Both the position numbers and the translations under genes were made by a program. Positions 44,197 to 52,737 of a stretch of DNA of 64,000 nucleotides are shown one piece after another. Under the pieces are notes generated by a model that worked only from the letters and a program-made list of their open reading frames with translations, ran no database searches and was not told where the DNA came from. Source of the DNA: Dyella_D sp052115385 (GTDB lineage: Bacteria > Pseudomonadota > Gammaproteobacteria > Xanthomonadales > Rhodanobacteraceae); contig NZ_JBFRGP010000010.1 in NCBI RefSeq assembly GCF_052115385.1, positions 86,284 to 150,283 of the forward strand, in the 5' to 3' direction. The stretch's first letter is position 1; every line of letters begins with the position of its first letter.

Positions 44197-44301
44197 GCCT
44201 CGCGCGCCTGCCCGCAGCGACGGGCGGGCGCGCTATCCACGCTTGCATGCAGCGCGCGCCAGCCGGCGTGCGCCAGACAGAATTGCCAAGAGGATGGCTC
44301 G

Positions 44302-45045
44302 ATGAAGATCGCCGACGTCAAGGCCAATGCGTTCGCCATGCCGCTGACCAGCCCCGCGTTTCCGCGTGGGCCCTACCGTTTCGTCAACCGCGAATTCCTG
44401 GTCATCACCTACCGCACCGATCTCGATGCGCTGCGCGCGGTGGTGCCCGAGCCGCTGGAAATCACCGAGCCGCTGGTGAAGTACGAATTTATCCGCATGC
44501 CCGATTCCACCGGCTTCGGCGACTACACCGAATCGGGGCAGGTGATCCCGGTGAGCTTCCGCGGCGTGCACGGCGGTTACGTGCATTCGATGTATTTGAA
44601 CGATCACCCGCCGATCGCCGGCGGCCGCGAGCTGTGGGGCTTCCCCAAGAAGCTGGCCAGCCCGGTGCTGGAGACCGAGATCGATACCCTGGTCGGCACG
44701 CTCGACTACGGCAAGGTGCGCGTGGCCAAGGCCACCATGGGCTTCAAGCACGCCGAGGCTGACCGGGCCGCGGTGCTGGCCTCGCTGGCGGCGCCGAATT
44801 TCCTGCTCAAGATCATCCCGCACGTGGATGGCAGCCCGCGCATCTGCGAGCTGGTGCGTTATTTCACCACCGACGTCACGCTCAAGGGCGCCTGGACCGG
44901 TCCGGCCGCGCTGGAGCTGCATTCGCATGCGCTGGCGCCGGTGGCCGAGCTGCCGGTGTTGAAGATCGAGTCGGCCATGCACTTCATCACCGACCTCACG
45001 CTCGGCCTGGGCGAAGTGGTGTACGACTACCTGGCGGAGGCTTGA
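44302..45045 (+). CDS. adc: Acetoacetate decarboxylase
   Basis: 247 residues. ELWGFPKKLASPVLETE holds the Lys pair (116/117), one forming the Schiff base and the other lowering its pKa. EFIRMPDSTGFGDYTESGQV also fits the family. It converts acetoacetate to acetone and CO2. It sits between bdhA and the patatin gene, with 106 bases before it and 5 after, suggesting one operon. Confidence 0.92.
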   Translation: MKIADVKANAFAMPLTSPAFPRGPYRFVNREFLVITYRTDLDALRAVVPEPLEITEPLVKYEFIRMPDSTGFGDYTESGQVIPVSFRGVHGGYVHSMYLNDHPPIAGGRELWGFPKKLASPVLETEIDTLVGTLDYGKVRVAKATMGFKHAEADRAAVLASLAAPNFLLKIIPHVDGSPRICELVRYFTTDVTLKGAWTGPAALELHSHALAPVAELPVLKIESAMHFITDLTLGLGEVVYDYLAEA

Positions 45046-45050
45046 GGCCC

Positions 45051-46229
45051 ATGGGCAACGACACGCAAGGCGAAGCCCGCGACGCGCTGGCGAAGAAAGT
45101 GCGCGAGGCCTACTCCACCGTGGCCCTGGTGTTGCAGGGTGGCGGCGCGCTCGGCGCTTACCAGGCCGGCGTGTACCAGGCGCTGGCCGAGGCGGACCTG
45201 CGGCCGCGCTGGCTGGCCGGTATTTCGATCGGTGCGCTCAATGCGGCGATTATCGCCGGCAACCCGATCGGGCAGCGCGTGGAGAAGTTGCGCGAGTTCT
45301 GGGAAACCATCTGCAAGCCGCCGTACCTCCCGGCCACGCCGGCGTTCGACAGCAGCGGCTGGCCGCTGGCGCTGCAGAACGGCTTCAGCAGCCTGGCCGC
45401 GTGGCGCGCGCTGATCGAGGGGCAGGCGGGTTTCTTCGTGCCGCGGATGCCGCCGCCGTTCCTGCCGTTCCCGCGCGCGGCCAGTCCCGCCGAGGTGAGC
45501 TGGTACGACACCAGGCCGCTGCGCAGCACGCTGGAGCGGCTGGTGGATTTCGACCGCATCAACGACTCGCGCTCGATGCGGGTGTCGATCGGTGCAGTGA
45601 ACGTGCGCACCGGCAACTTCGCTTATTTCGACAACACCCACGGCAAGCTGCGGGTGGAGCACTTCATGGCTTCGGGTGCGCTGCCGCCGGGCTTTCCGGC
45701 GGTGGAGATCGACGGCGAGTTCTATTGGGACGGCGGCATGGTCTCCAATACGCCGCTGTACAAGGTGCTGTCGGACCGGCCCTGCCGCGATGCGCTGATC
45801 TTCCAGGTGGATCTGTGGCGCGCCACCGGCGAGCTGCCGCGCGATCTCTCCGGCGTGGCCGAGCGGTCGAAGGAAATCCAGTTCTCCAGCCGTACCCGCA
45901 TGGTCACCGAGTACATGCGGCTGACCCAGGAAAACCAGCGCCTGCTGCACGACCTGATGGCCCTGGTGCCGGCACAGAAGCACGACGATCCGGCCTTCCT
46001 CCGCGCGCAGACGCAGGCTTCCGGCGCGCTGACCAACCTGATCCACCTGATCTACCGCGACAAGCCGTACGAAGGCCATTACAAGGACTACGAGTTCAGC
46101 CTGACCAGCATGCGCTCGCACTGGGACAGCGGCCTGGCCGACATGCGCCACACGCTGGCGCATCCGCAGTGGCTGGAGCCGCCGACGGCAGAGAAGCCGT
46201 TCGTCACGCACGACGTGCACCGCCGCTAA
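45051..46229 (+). CDS. Patatin-like phospholipase with DUF3734-like C-terminus
   Basis: 392 residues from ATG 45051, five bases after adc. Oxyanion loop QGGGALGAYQAG, GISIGA with Ser59, and DGGMVSNTP with the catalytic Asp are all present. The C-terminal third (RSKEIQFSSRTRMVTEYMRL, SYRDKPYEGHYKDYEF-like) matches the DUF3734 patatins that travel with bdhA. Possible roles are release of 3-hydroxyacyl chains from PHB granules or phospholipid hydrolysis. The substrate is not settled. Confidence 0.87.
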   Translation: MGNDTQGEARDALAKKVREAYSTVALVLQGGGALGAYQAGVYQALAEADLRPRWLAGISIGALNAAIIAGNPIGQRVEKLREFWETICKPPYLPATPAFDSSGWPLALQNGFSSLAAWRALIEGQAGFFVPRMPPPFLPFPRAASPAEVSWYDTRPLRSTLERLVDFDRINDSRSMRVSIGAVNVRTGNFAYFDNTHGKLRVEHFMASGALPPGFPAVEIDGEFYWDGGMVSNTPLYKVLSDRPCRDALIFQVDLWRATGELPRDLSGVAERSKEIQFSSRTRMVTEYMRLTQENQRLLHDLMALVPAQKHDDPAFLRAQTQASGALTNLIHLIYRDKPYEGHYKDYEFSLTSMRSHWDSGLADMRHTLAHPQWLEPPTAEKPFVTHDVHRR

Positions 46230-46233
46230 CATA

Positions 46234-46275
46234 GGCCGCTCCGCCCCAGGGGCGGCCCCGTTTCTCTTGCTGTTT
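46234..46275 (+). terminator. Weak hairpin after the patatin gene
   Basis: GGCCGC (46234-46239) pairs with GCGGCC (46252-46257) around a GC-rich loop and is followed by a pyrimidine-rich GTTTCTCTTGC tract. It may partly end the upstream operon before the dehydrogenase gene. Short stem, so low confidence. Confidence 0.3.
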
Positions 46276-46295
46276 CTCTTTGCTGGAATTCCCCG

Positions 46296-47159
46296 ATGAG
46301 CCTCAAGGCAGCTTTCGTCGGTCTCGGCGCCATGGGCGCGCCGATGGCCGGGCATCTGAACGCCAAGGGCCTGCTGCATGCAGTGGCCAACCGCACCCAG
46401 GCCAAGGCCGACGCGCTGGCGCGCGAACTGGGCGTGACCGCGCCGCCGCTGGAAACGCTGGCCGCGCAATGCGACGTGGTCGCGCTGTGCGTGACCGCCG
46501 ACGCGGACGTGCTGGCCACCATCGAAACCATGCTGCCGCACCTGCGGCGCGGCGCCATCGTGGTCGACCACTCCACCGTGGCGCCCGACACGGCCAAGCG
46601 CGCGGCCGCGCGGCTGGCCACGGTCGGCGTGGATTTCCTCGACGCGCCGGTGTCCGGCGGCGTGGAGGGTGCGAAGAACGGCAAGCTGTCGGTGATGGTT
46701 GGCGGTGACGCCGCGGTGCTGGAGCGTGCGCGCCCGGTGCTGGAAGCCTATGCGCTGCGCGTCACCCACCTGGGCGCCACCGGCGCCGGCCAGGCCACCA
46801 AGGCGGTGAACCAGGTGCTGGTCGCCGGCATTGCGCAGGCGGTGTGCGAAGGCCTGGCGCTGGGCGAGGCGCTAGGGCTGGAAGCGGAGCGGCTGCTGCC
46901 GACGCTGGGTGCCGGCGCGGCGGGTAGCTGGTTCCTGGAAAAGCGCGGCGCCACCATGCTGCGCGACGAGTTCAGCGTGGGCTTCAAGCTGGCGCTGCTG
47001 CACAAGGATCTGGGCATCGTGCGCGGCATCGCCGAGAGCGCGGGCACGGAGCGCACGGTGATCGAGAAGTCGCTGGCGGACTACGCCGAGTTGATGGCGC
47101 AGGGTTATGGCGACGACGACATCTCGGCCTTGATCCGGCTCAAGCGCAAGCCGCGCTGA
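46296..47159 (+). CDS. Beta-hydroxyacid dehydrogenase (3-hydroxyisobutyrate dehydrogenase-like)
   Basis: 287 residues. NAD(P) loop FVGLGAMGAPMAGHL, then DAPVSGGVEGAKNGKLSVMV (substrate), and KAVNQVLVAGIAQAV with the catalytic Lys. The family includes 3-hydroxyisobutyrate, tartronate-semialdehyde and glyoxylate/succinic-semialdehyde reductases. Position after the ketone-body genes fits 3-hydroxyisobutyrate or a related short hydroxyacid. The specific acid is unknown. Confidence 0.88.
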   Translation: MSLKAAFVGLGAMGAPMAGHLNAKGLLHAVANRTQAKADALARELGVTAPPLETLAAQCDVVALCVTADADVLATIETMLPHLRRGAIVVDHSTVAPDTAKRAAARLATVGVDFLDAPVSGGVEGAKNGKLSVMVGGDAAVLERARPVLEAYALRVTHLGATGAGQATKAVNQVLVAGIAQAVCEGLALGEALGLEAERLLPTLGAGAAGSWFLEKRGATMLRDEFSVGFKLALLHKDLGIVRGIAESAGTERTVIEKSLADYAELMAQGYGDDDISALIRLKRKPR

Positions 47160-47186
47160 ACTTTTCCTTGGTTCCAACTTTGGAAT

Positions 47187-47304
47187 CCTTCTCCCAGCGG
47201 GAGAAGGTGCCGGCAGGCGGATGAGGGTCCGGCCGGAGCAATGCACATCACCCTTGCGCTCCGCCCGAACCCTCACCCCAACCCCTCTCCTGAGGGGAGA
47301 GGGG
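47187..47304. repeat. Dispersed compound repeat, family 2, compact copy
   Basis: Three nested hairpins: CCTTCTCCC-AGC-GGGAGAAGG (47187-47207); GAGGGTCCGGCCGGAG (47223-47238) facing CTCCGCCCGAACCCTC (47259-47274) with two mismatches; and CCCCTCTCC...GGAGAGGGG (47282-47304). Same order as the longer copy near 19.7 kb. Sits between convergent genes and can terminate both. Confidence 0.88.
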
Positions 47305-47311
47305 CTTCTAG

Positions 47312-48049
47312 TCAGCGACCTTCCTTCAGTGCGATCGCGTTGATGCCCGCCGACGACAGGCGCTGCTTGGTCGCTTCCAGCTCGGTGGCCGACTTGAACG
47401 GACCCAGCCGCACGCGGTTGTAGGTCTGCCCGTTGACGCTGACCGAAGCCACGTTGGCGACGAAACCCTGCAGCGCCAGCTTGGCCTTAAGGCTCTCCGC
47501 ATCGGCGGCGCTCGGGAACGCGCCGACCTGCAGCAGATAGCCGCCGCCGCTCGCGGCGGGCGGCGCCGCGGCCGGTGCCGCGGTGACGTTCTCGGTGACG
47601 GCGGCCGGCGCATTCGCCGCCGCGGCGCGTTGCGCGGCGGCCTGCTGCTGAGCCTGCTGCGCCGCCTGGGCCTGCTGCGCTTGCGCCTGCTGGGCGGCGG
47701 TCTGCTTCTGCTGCTCGGCGCGGGCCTGCGCGCTGATCTCCGCGTCGGGGATGCGCACTTCCTTCTCCGACAGCACCGAGTAGAAGTCGAACTGCGGCTT
47801 CTTCGGCGCGACGGGCGTGGAGTCGGCGCCTGCCGGTTCCACCGCGCCGGCATCGCTGCCGTGCTGGGCCGTGGCCTGCGCGTTGGGCTGCGGCGCATCG
47901 CCGGCGCGGCCGCCCATCGGCAGCTTGCCGCGCATGGCAAACATCAGCAGCGCACCGACCGCGATGCCGACGATGGCCCAGCCCCAGGCCGGAAACCCGC
48001 CGCTGTTGTTGCGCACGGCCTGCCGGCCTTTGCCCTTGCGTGCTGCCAT
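47312..48049 (-). CDS. SPOR-domain cell-division protein (FtsN-like)
   Basis: 245 residues: basic N-terminus, one membrane helix (WGWAIVGIAVGALLMFAMRG), a Pro/Ala/Gln-rich periplasmic linker with a long Ala/Gln run, and a C-terminal SPOR domain (YLLQVGAFPSAADAESLKAK, NRVRLGPFKSATELEATKQR). SPOR binds glycan strands without side peptides at the septum. The gene is flush against argS (stop and start adjacent), the usual position of the FtsN-like protein of many proteobacteria. Confidence 0.9.
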   Translation of the reverse strand: MAARKGKGRQAVRNNSGGFPAWGWAIVGIAVGALLMFAMRGKLPMGGRAGDAPQPNAQATAQHGSDAGAVEPAGADSTPVAPKKPQFDFYSVLSEKEVRIPDAEISAQARAEQQKQTAAQQAQAQQAQAAQQAQQQAAAQRAAAANAPAAVTENVTAAPAAAPPAASGGGYLLQVGAFPSAADAESLKAKLALQGFVANVASVSVNGQTYNRVRLGPFKSATELEATKQRLSSAGINAIALKEGR

Positions 48050-49741
48050 TTACATCTTCTCCGGGGCACTGAGTCCCAGCAAATCCAAACCGTTACGGAT
48101 GACTTGGCGCGCCGTGACCGCCAGGGTGATGCGCGCATTGCGCAGCTCGGCGTCGTCCACGATCCACTTATGCTCGTGATAGTAGCTGTGCAGGGCGCCG
48201 GCGAGGTCGCGCAGATACTGGGCGATCAGGTGCGGTTCCAGATTGCCGGCCGCCGCTTCGACCACTTCCGGATAGCGCGACAGCTCGACGAACACGGCCT
48301 GCTCGTGCGGCGTGTCCAGGCGCTCGAAACGGGCGCTGCCCGCGGCCGTATCCAGCGGCGGCAGGCCGCGCTCGGCCAGTTCTTCCAGCACGCGGCAGAC
48401 GCGGGCATGGGCGTACTGGATGTAGTAGACCGGGTTGTCGTTGCTCTGCGAGCGCGCCAGGTCGATGTCGAACACCAGCTGCGAGTCGACCTTGCGCGAG
48501 ATCAGGAAGTAGCGCGTCGCGTCCTTGCCCACTTCGTCGATCAGGTCGCGCAGGGTGACGTAGCTGCCGGCGCGCTTGGAGATCTTCACCTCTTCGCCGC
48601 CGCGCATCACGGTCACCATCTGGTGCAGCACGTATTCCGGCCAGCCCTTGGGGATGCCGCAATCGAGCGCCTGCAGGCCGGCCTTCACGCGGGCCAGGCT
48701 GCCGTGATGGTCCGAGCCCAGCTCGGTGATGGCGCGCACGTAGCCGCGCTGCCACTTGCTGCGGTGATAGGCCACGTCCGGCACGAAATAGGTGAAGGTG
48801 CCGTCGGACTTGCGCATCACGCGGTCCTTGTCGTCGCCGAAGTCGGTCGAGCGCAGCCACAGCGCGCCGCCTTCCTCGTAGGTGTGGCCGTGGGCGACCA
48901 GCTCGCGCACGGTCTCCTCCACCTTGCCGCCGGTGTACAGCGAGGACTCCAGGAAATAGGTGTCGAAGCCGACGCCGAACGCCTTCAGGTCCAGGTCCTG
49001 CTCGCGGCGCAGGCTGGCCACGGCGAACTGGCGGATCGCGTCGAGGTCCTGTGCGTCCTTGGTGCCGGTGACGGTCTGGCCGTCGGCCAGCACCGATTCG
49101 CCGGCCATGTAGGCGCGGGCCACTTCGGCGATGTAGTCGCCGCGGTAGCCGTCTTCCGGCCAGCCCGGCTGGTCCGGCGCCAGGCCGCGTGCGCGCGCCT
49201 GCACCGAGATGGCCAGGTTCTGGATCTGCACGCCGGCGTCGTTGTAATAGAACTCGCGCTTGATCGCCCAGCCGTTGGCATCGAGCACGCGGCTCACGCA
49301 GTCGCCGATCGCCGCCGCGCGGCCATGGCCGACGTGCAGCGGGCCGGTGGGGTTGGCCGAGACGAATTCCACGCCGGCGACCACGCCCTTGCCGCTGTCG
49401 TTGCGGCCGTAGGCATCGCCCTCTTCGAGGATGCGGCGCAGCTCGAGGTGGTAGGCGGCGGGCGCCAGGAAGAAATTGATGAAGCCGGGGCCGGCGATCT
49501 CGATCTTCGCCACCTGCGCATTGGCGGGCAGGGCGGCCACCAGCTTCTCGGCCAGTTCGCGCGGCTTGGCGCGGGCCGGCTTGGCCAGCAGCATGGCCGC
49601 GTTGCTGGCGAAATCGCCGTGGTCGCGGCTGCGCGTGCGCTCGATCACGAAGTTCGGCACTTCGAGCTCGGCGGGCAGGGTGGAGTCGTTCTGCAAGGAC
49701 CGGATGGCCTGCAGCAGCAAATCGCGCAGCGCTTGTTTCAC
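48050..49741 (-). CDS. argS: Arginyl-tRNA synthetase
   Basis: 563 residues. N-terminal ArgRS-specific Add-1 domain, class-I HIGH site NPTGPLHVGHGRAA, KMSKS-like VKISKRAGSYV, and the DALR-type anticodon domain ending IRNGLDLLGLSAPEKM. Charges tRNA-Arg. The gene ends directly at the start of the SPOR gene. Confidence 0.98.
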   Translation of the reverse strand: MKQALRDLLLQAIRSLQNDSTLPAELEVPNFVIERTRSRDHGDFASNAAMLLAKPARAKPRELAEKLVAALPANAQVAKIEIAGPGFINFFLAPAAYHLELRRILEEGDAYGRNDSGKGVVAGVEFVSANPTGPLHVGHGRAAAIGDCVSRVLDANGWAIKREFYYNDAGVQIQNLAISVQARARGLAPDQPGWPEDGYRGDYIAEVARAYMAGESVLADGQTVTGTKDAQDLDAIRQFAVASLRREQDLDLKAFGVGFDTYFLESSLYTGGKVEETVRELVAHGHTYEEGGALWLRSTDFGDDKDRVMRKSDGTFTYFVPDVAYHRSKWQRGYVRAITELGSDHHGSLARVKAGLQALDCGIPKGWPEYVLHQMVTVMRGGEEVKISKRAGSYVTLRDLIDEVGKDATRYFLISRKVDSQLVFDIDLARSQSNDNPVYYIQYAHARVCRVLEELAERGLPPLDTAAGSARFERLDTPHEQAVFVELSRYPEVVEAAAGNLEPHLIAQYLRDLAGALHSYYHEHKWIVDDAELRNARITLAVTARQVIRNGLDLLGLSAPEKM

Positions 49742-50118
49742 GGGGCTGGGTCTGGCTTCGATGGAACCGTTAATTCTAGCAGAGCGGGCCGGCGCGCTCG
49801 GTGCGGCATGCGGGGCGCGGGCGAGGCATGCGATGGCGGGTCGCGGGCATGCTGCGGCGCGGCTGCGGGGGTTGTGGATAACTCTGTGGGGAAAGTAAGC
49901 GCCGACGCGAGCAGCGCGGGTTTTTACGCGACGGAAACGTATATGTCACTTAATTTACCGCACAAAATCAGCAGCTTACGTGGACAATTTCACGAATGTC
50001 GACGGAATGCCCGCTAAGCGGCCATTTGAGGCCGATGTGCATAAGTCGCGCCGGAGCGGTTTCGTCCAGAGCGCGCCGGCACGTCACCGTGCTGTCATGC
50101 CGCACTGCCACAATGCCG

Positions 50119-50227
50119 TCCGTACCCCAAGCACCCTCCCCGCTGACGGGTACGCGAGACGCCGTCCCTCTCACCCTCCCCAAAAACGGCCTGACGGCGC
50201 GGTCCCCCAACCGCGCCGTTTTTCTTT
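50119..50227 (+). ncRNA. Candidate C-rich-loop small RNA (sX13-like)
   Basis: A 525-base gap (49742-50266) separates argS and radC. On the plus strand it holds three consecutive hairpins: CGTACCC/GGGTACG (50121-50127, 50148-50154), GCCGT/ACGGC (50161-50165, 50186-50190) and a terminator (50194-50219, then TTTTT). The loops of the first two both contain CACCCTCCCC and the third contains CCCCC. CACAAT at 50108-50113 could be its -10 box. The pattern and the length of about 110 bases match my memory of sX13, a Xanthomonas virulence regulator that pairs with G-rich mRNA sites through C-rich loops. No plus-strand protein gene uses this terminator. I see no credible gene in 49742-50107. Confidence 0.6.
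50194..50227 (+). terminator. Orphan plus-strand terminator
   Basis: ACGGCGCGGT (50194-50203), loop CCCCCA, ACCGCGCCGT (50210-50219), then TTTTTCTTT. A strong 10-base stem with a T-run on the plus strand only, yet both flanking genes run on the minus strand. It therefore belongs to an unannotated plus-strand transcript, the RNA above. Confidence 0.88.
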
Positions 50228-50266
50228 CCGGATCAAATGCCCCGATTGCCCGCCAGCGGCGACCGC

Positions 50267-50938
50267 TCAGATCAGGCCCAGCGAGGCCATCGACACCGGC
50301 TCGGCGGCGCCGATCACCAGATGGTCCAGCACCCGTATTTCGACCAGTTGCAGCGCCTCGCGCAGGCTGCGGGTGATGGCGCGGTCGGCCAGGCTGGGTT
50401 CGGCCACGCCGGAAGGGTGGTTGTGGGCGAAGATCACCGCACTGGCGTTGTGCTTGAGGCAGGCGCGCACCACTTCGCGCGGATGCACGCTGGCGCCGTC
50501 CACGGTGCCGCGGAACAGTTCCTCGTAGGCCAGCACCCGATGGCGGTTGTCCAGGTACAGGCAGGCGAAGACTTCGTAGGGCAGGTGGCGCAGCTTGGCG
50601 CGCAGGAATTCGCCGCTGTCGCGCGGACTCTGCAGCGAGGTGCGCGCACGCAATTGCTCGTTCAAGGAGCGGCGCGCCAGCTCCAGCGCGGCGATCAGGC
50701 GCGCGCGCTTGGCCGGGCCGATGCCGGGCATGCGCGTATGGGCGGCCGGATCGGCCAGCAGCGCATGGATGCCGCCGGCTTCGATCAACAGCTGGCGCCC
50801 GAGCATCAGCGCGTCGGCGCCGGCCACACCGCTGCCCAGCAGCACGGCGAGCAGCTCCGCGTCCGACAGCGCCGAGGTGCCTTGCTGCAGCAGTTTTTCG
50901 CGGGGGCGTTCCCCGGCTGGCCAATCGCGAATGCTCAT
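50267..50938 (-). CDS. radC: RadC/MPN+ (JAMM) family protein
   Basis: 223 residues. N-terminal helix-hairpin-helix-like part (LSDAELLAVLLGSGVAG, MPGIGPAKRARL) and a JAMM motif (FAHNHPSGVAEPSLADRAIT) with two His, Ser and Asp for a zinc site. RadC is a conserved protein of uncertain biochemical role, no longer regarded as a plain repair enzyme. Runs divergently from coaBC, 96 bases apart. Confidence 0.93.
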   Translation of the reverse strand: MSIRDWPAGERPREKLLQQGTSALSDAELLAVLLGSGVAGADALMLGRQLLIEAGGIHALLADPAAHTRMPGIGPAKRARLIAALELARRSLNEQLRARTSLQSPRDSGEFLRAKLRHLPYEVFACLYLDNRHRVLAYEELFRGTVDGASVHPREVVRACLKHNASAVIFAHNHPSGVAEPSLADRAITRSLREALQLVEIRVLDHLVIGAAEPVSMASLGLI

Positions 50939-51034
50939 TCGTTCACGATGCCGGAATCGGCCCGGCGGCTGCAGCGGAAGAGGGAGTCGATTCCGGTAAG
51001 CTTGGCGTCTGCCCGTTTGTCAGGCCTGTCCTAC

Positions 51035-52240
51035 ATGCAACTTGCCAACCGCCGCATCCTGCTCGGCGTGTCGGGCGGCATCGCCGCCTACAAAGCCTGC
51101 GAGCTGGTCCGCCGCCTGCGCGACCTGGGTGCCCAGGTCCGCGTGGTGATGACGGAAAGCGCCACCCATTTCGTCAGCGCCACCACCTTCCAGGCCCTGT
51201 CCGGCGAAGCCGTGCGGGTCAGCCTGTGGGACGAGCAGGCGGAGATGGCCATGGGCCATATCGAGCTGGCGCGCTGGGCCGAGCGCATCCTGATCGCGCC
51301 GGCCAGCGCCGACCTGATCGCGCGCCTCGCACATGGCATGGCCAACGACCTGCTGACCACGCTGTGCCTGGCCAGCGCCGCGCCGCTGTACGTGGCGCCG
51401 GCGATGAACCAGCAGATGTGGGCGCATCCGGCCGTGCAGGAGAACGTCGACACCCTGCGCCGCCGCGGCGTGCACCTGCTGGGCCCGGCCTCGGGCGACC
51501 AGGCCTGCGGCGACATCGGCTCCGGCCGCATGCTGGAACCGCTGGAACTGCGCCAGGCGCTGCTCGGCTCGTTCGGCGACGGCGCGCTGCGCGGCCTGAA
51601 GATGGTGGTGAGCGCGGGGCCGACCTACGAAGACATCGACCCGGTGCGCTTCATCGGCAACCGCAGTTCCGGCCGGATGGGCTTTGCCGTGGCCGGTGCC
51701 GCCGCGGACGCGGGTGCGCAGGTGACCCTCATCGCCGGTCCCGTGCACCTGGCCACGCCGCATGGCGTGGCACACCGGGTGGACGTGCGCAGCGCGGCGC
51801 AGATGCAGGTCGCGGTGCTGGCCGCCACGGCCGGTGCGGACATCTACGTCGGCGCCGCCGCGGTGGGCGACTATCGCCCGGCCAGCGTGGCCGAACAGAA
51901 GATCAAGAAGCACGACGGCGCCGGCTTGAACCTGGCGCTGGCCGAAAACCCCGACATCCTCGCCAGCCTGGCCGCGCAAACCGTGCACCCTTTCCTGGTC
52001 GGATTCGCCGCGGAAACGCATGATGTGGCGGATTACGCGCAGGACAAGCTCCGGCGCAAGGGATTGGACATGATCGCCGCGAACCTGGTGGGTAACGGCC
52101 TCGGCTTCGAGGCCGCGGATAACGCATTGAACGTGTACTGGCCCGGCGGCTCGCTGGAGCTGGCGCGCGCCGGCAAGGAACAACTCGCCCGCGAGCTGGT
52201 GGCGAGCATCGCGCAGCGCTACCGGGCGGTGCGCTCATGA
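51035..52240 (+). CDS. coaBC: Bifunctional phosphopantothenoylcysteine decarboxylase / ligase
   Basis: 401 residues from ATG 51035; an in-frame ORF runs far upstream without motifs. CoaC half: GVSGGIAAYKACELVRRL, catalytic His in MGHIELARWA, PAMNQQMW and the CGDIGSGRM Cys loop. CoaB half: SAGPTYEDIDPVRFIGNRSS and the KIKKHDGAGLNLALAENPDI loop. It makes 4-phosphopantetheine in CoA synthesis. It overlaps dut by four bases. Confidence 0.96.
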   Translation: MQLANRRILLGVSGGIAAYKACELVRRLRDLGAQVRVVMTESATHFVSATTFQALSGEAVRVSLWDEQAEMAMGHIELARWAERILIAPASADLIARLAHGMANDLLTTLCLASAAPLYVAPAMNQQMWAHPAVQENVDTLRRRGVHLLGPASGDQACGDIGSGRMLEPLELRQALLGSFGDGALRGLKMVVSAGPTYEDIDPVRFIGNRSSGRMGFAVAGAAADAGAQVTLIAGPVHLATPHGVAHRVDVRSAAQMQVAVLAATAGADIYVGAAAVGDYRPASVAEQKIKKHDGAGLNLALAENPDILASLAAQTVHPFLVGFAAETHDVADYAQDKLRRKGLDMIAANLVGNGLGFEAADNALNVYWPGGSLELARAGKEQLARELVASIAQRYRAVRS

Positions 52241-52710
52241 CGGTGCGGCCAGGCATGGTCGACGTCGAACTGAAAATCCTCGATCCACGGCTGGGCGACA
52301 GCATCCCGCTGCCGCAGGCGGCGACCGTGGGCAGCGCGGGCATGGACCTGCGCGCCGCGCTCGACGCGCCGCTGACCCTGGCCCCCGGCGAAAGCGTGCT
52401 GGTGCCGAGCGGCATGGCCATCCATATCGGCGACCCGGGTTGGTGCGCGCTGATCGTGCCGCGCTCGGGCCTGGGCCATAAACACGGGCTCGTCATGGGC
52501 AACCTGGTAGGCGTGATCGACGCGGATTACCAGGGGCCGCTGATGATTTCCTGCTGGAACCGCGGCACGCAGCCGTACACCATCGAAGTGGGCGACCGCA
52601 TCGCCCAGCTGCTGCTGGTGCCGGTGGCGCAAGCCCGCTTGAACGTGGTGACGGAGTTCAAGCCTTCGCAGAGGGGCGAGGGCGGTTTCGGTTCGACCGG
52701 CGTCAACTGA
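52237..52710 (+). CDS. dut: Deoxyuridine triphosphatase
   Basis: 157 residues. All five dUTPase motifs: GSAGMDLRAA, PRSGLGHKHGLV, GVIDADYQGPL, GDRIAQLLLVPV and the C-terminal GEGGFGSTG. A trimer converting dUTP to dUMP and pyrophosphate, keeping uracil out of DNA. Starts within the coaBC stop (ATGA), the conserved coaBC-dut pair. Confidence 0.97.
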   Translation: MTVRPGMVDVELKILDPRLGDSIPLPQAATVGSAGMDLRAALDAPLTLAPGESVLVPSGMAIHIGDPGWCALIVPRSGLGHKHGLVMGNLVGVIDADYQGPLMISCWNRGTQPYTIEVGDRIAQLLLVPVAQARLNVVTEFKPSQRGEGGFGSTGVN

Positions 52711-52737
52711 CAAAGAGCCTGCAGAGGGGACAGGACG

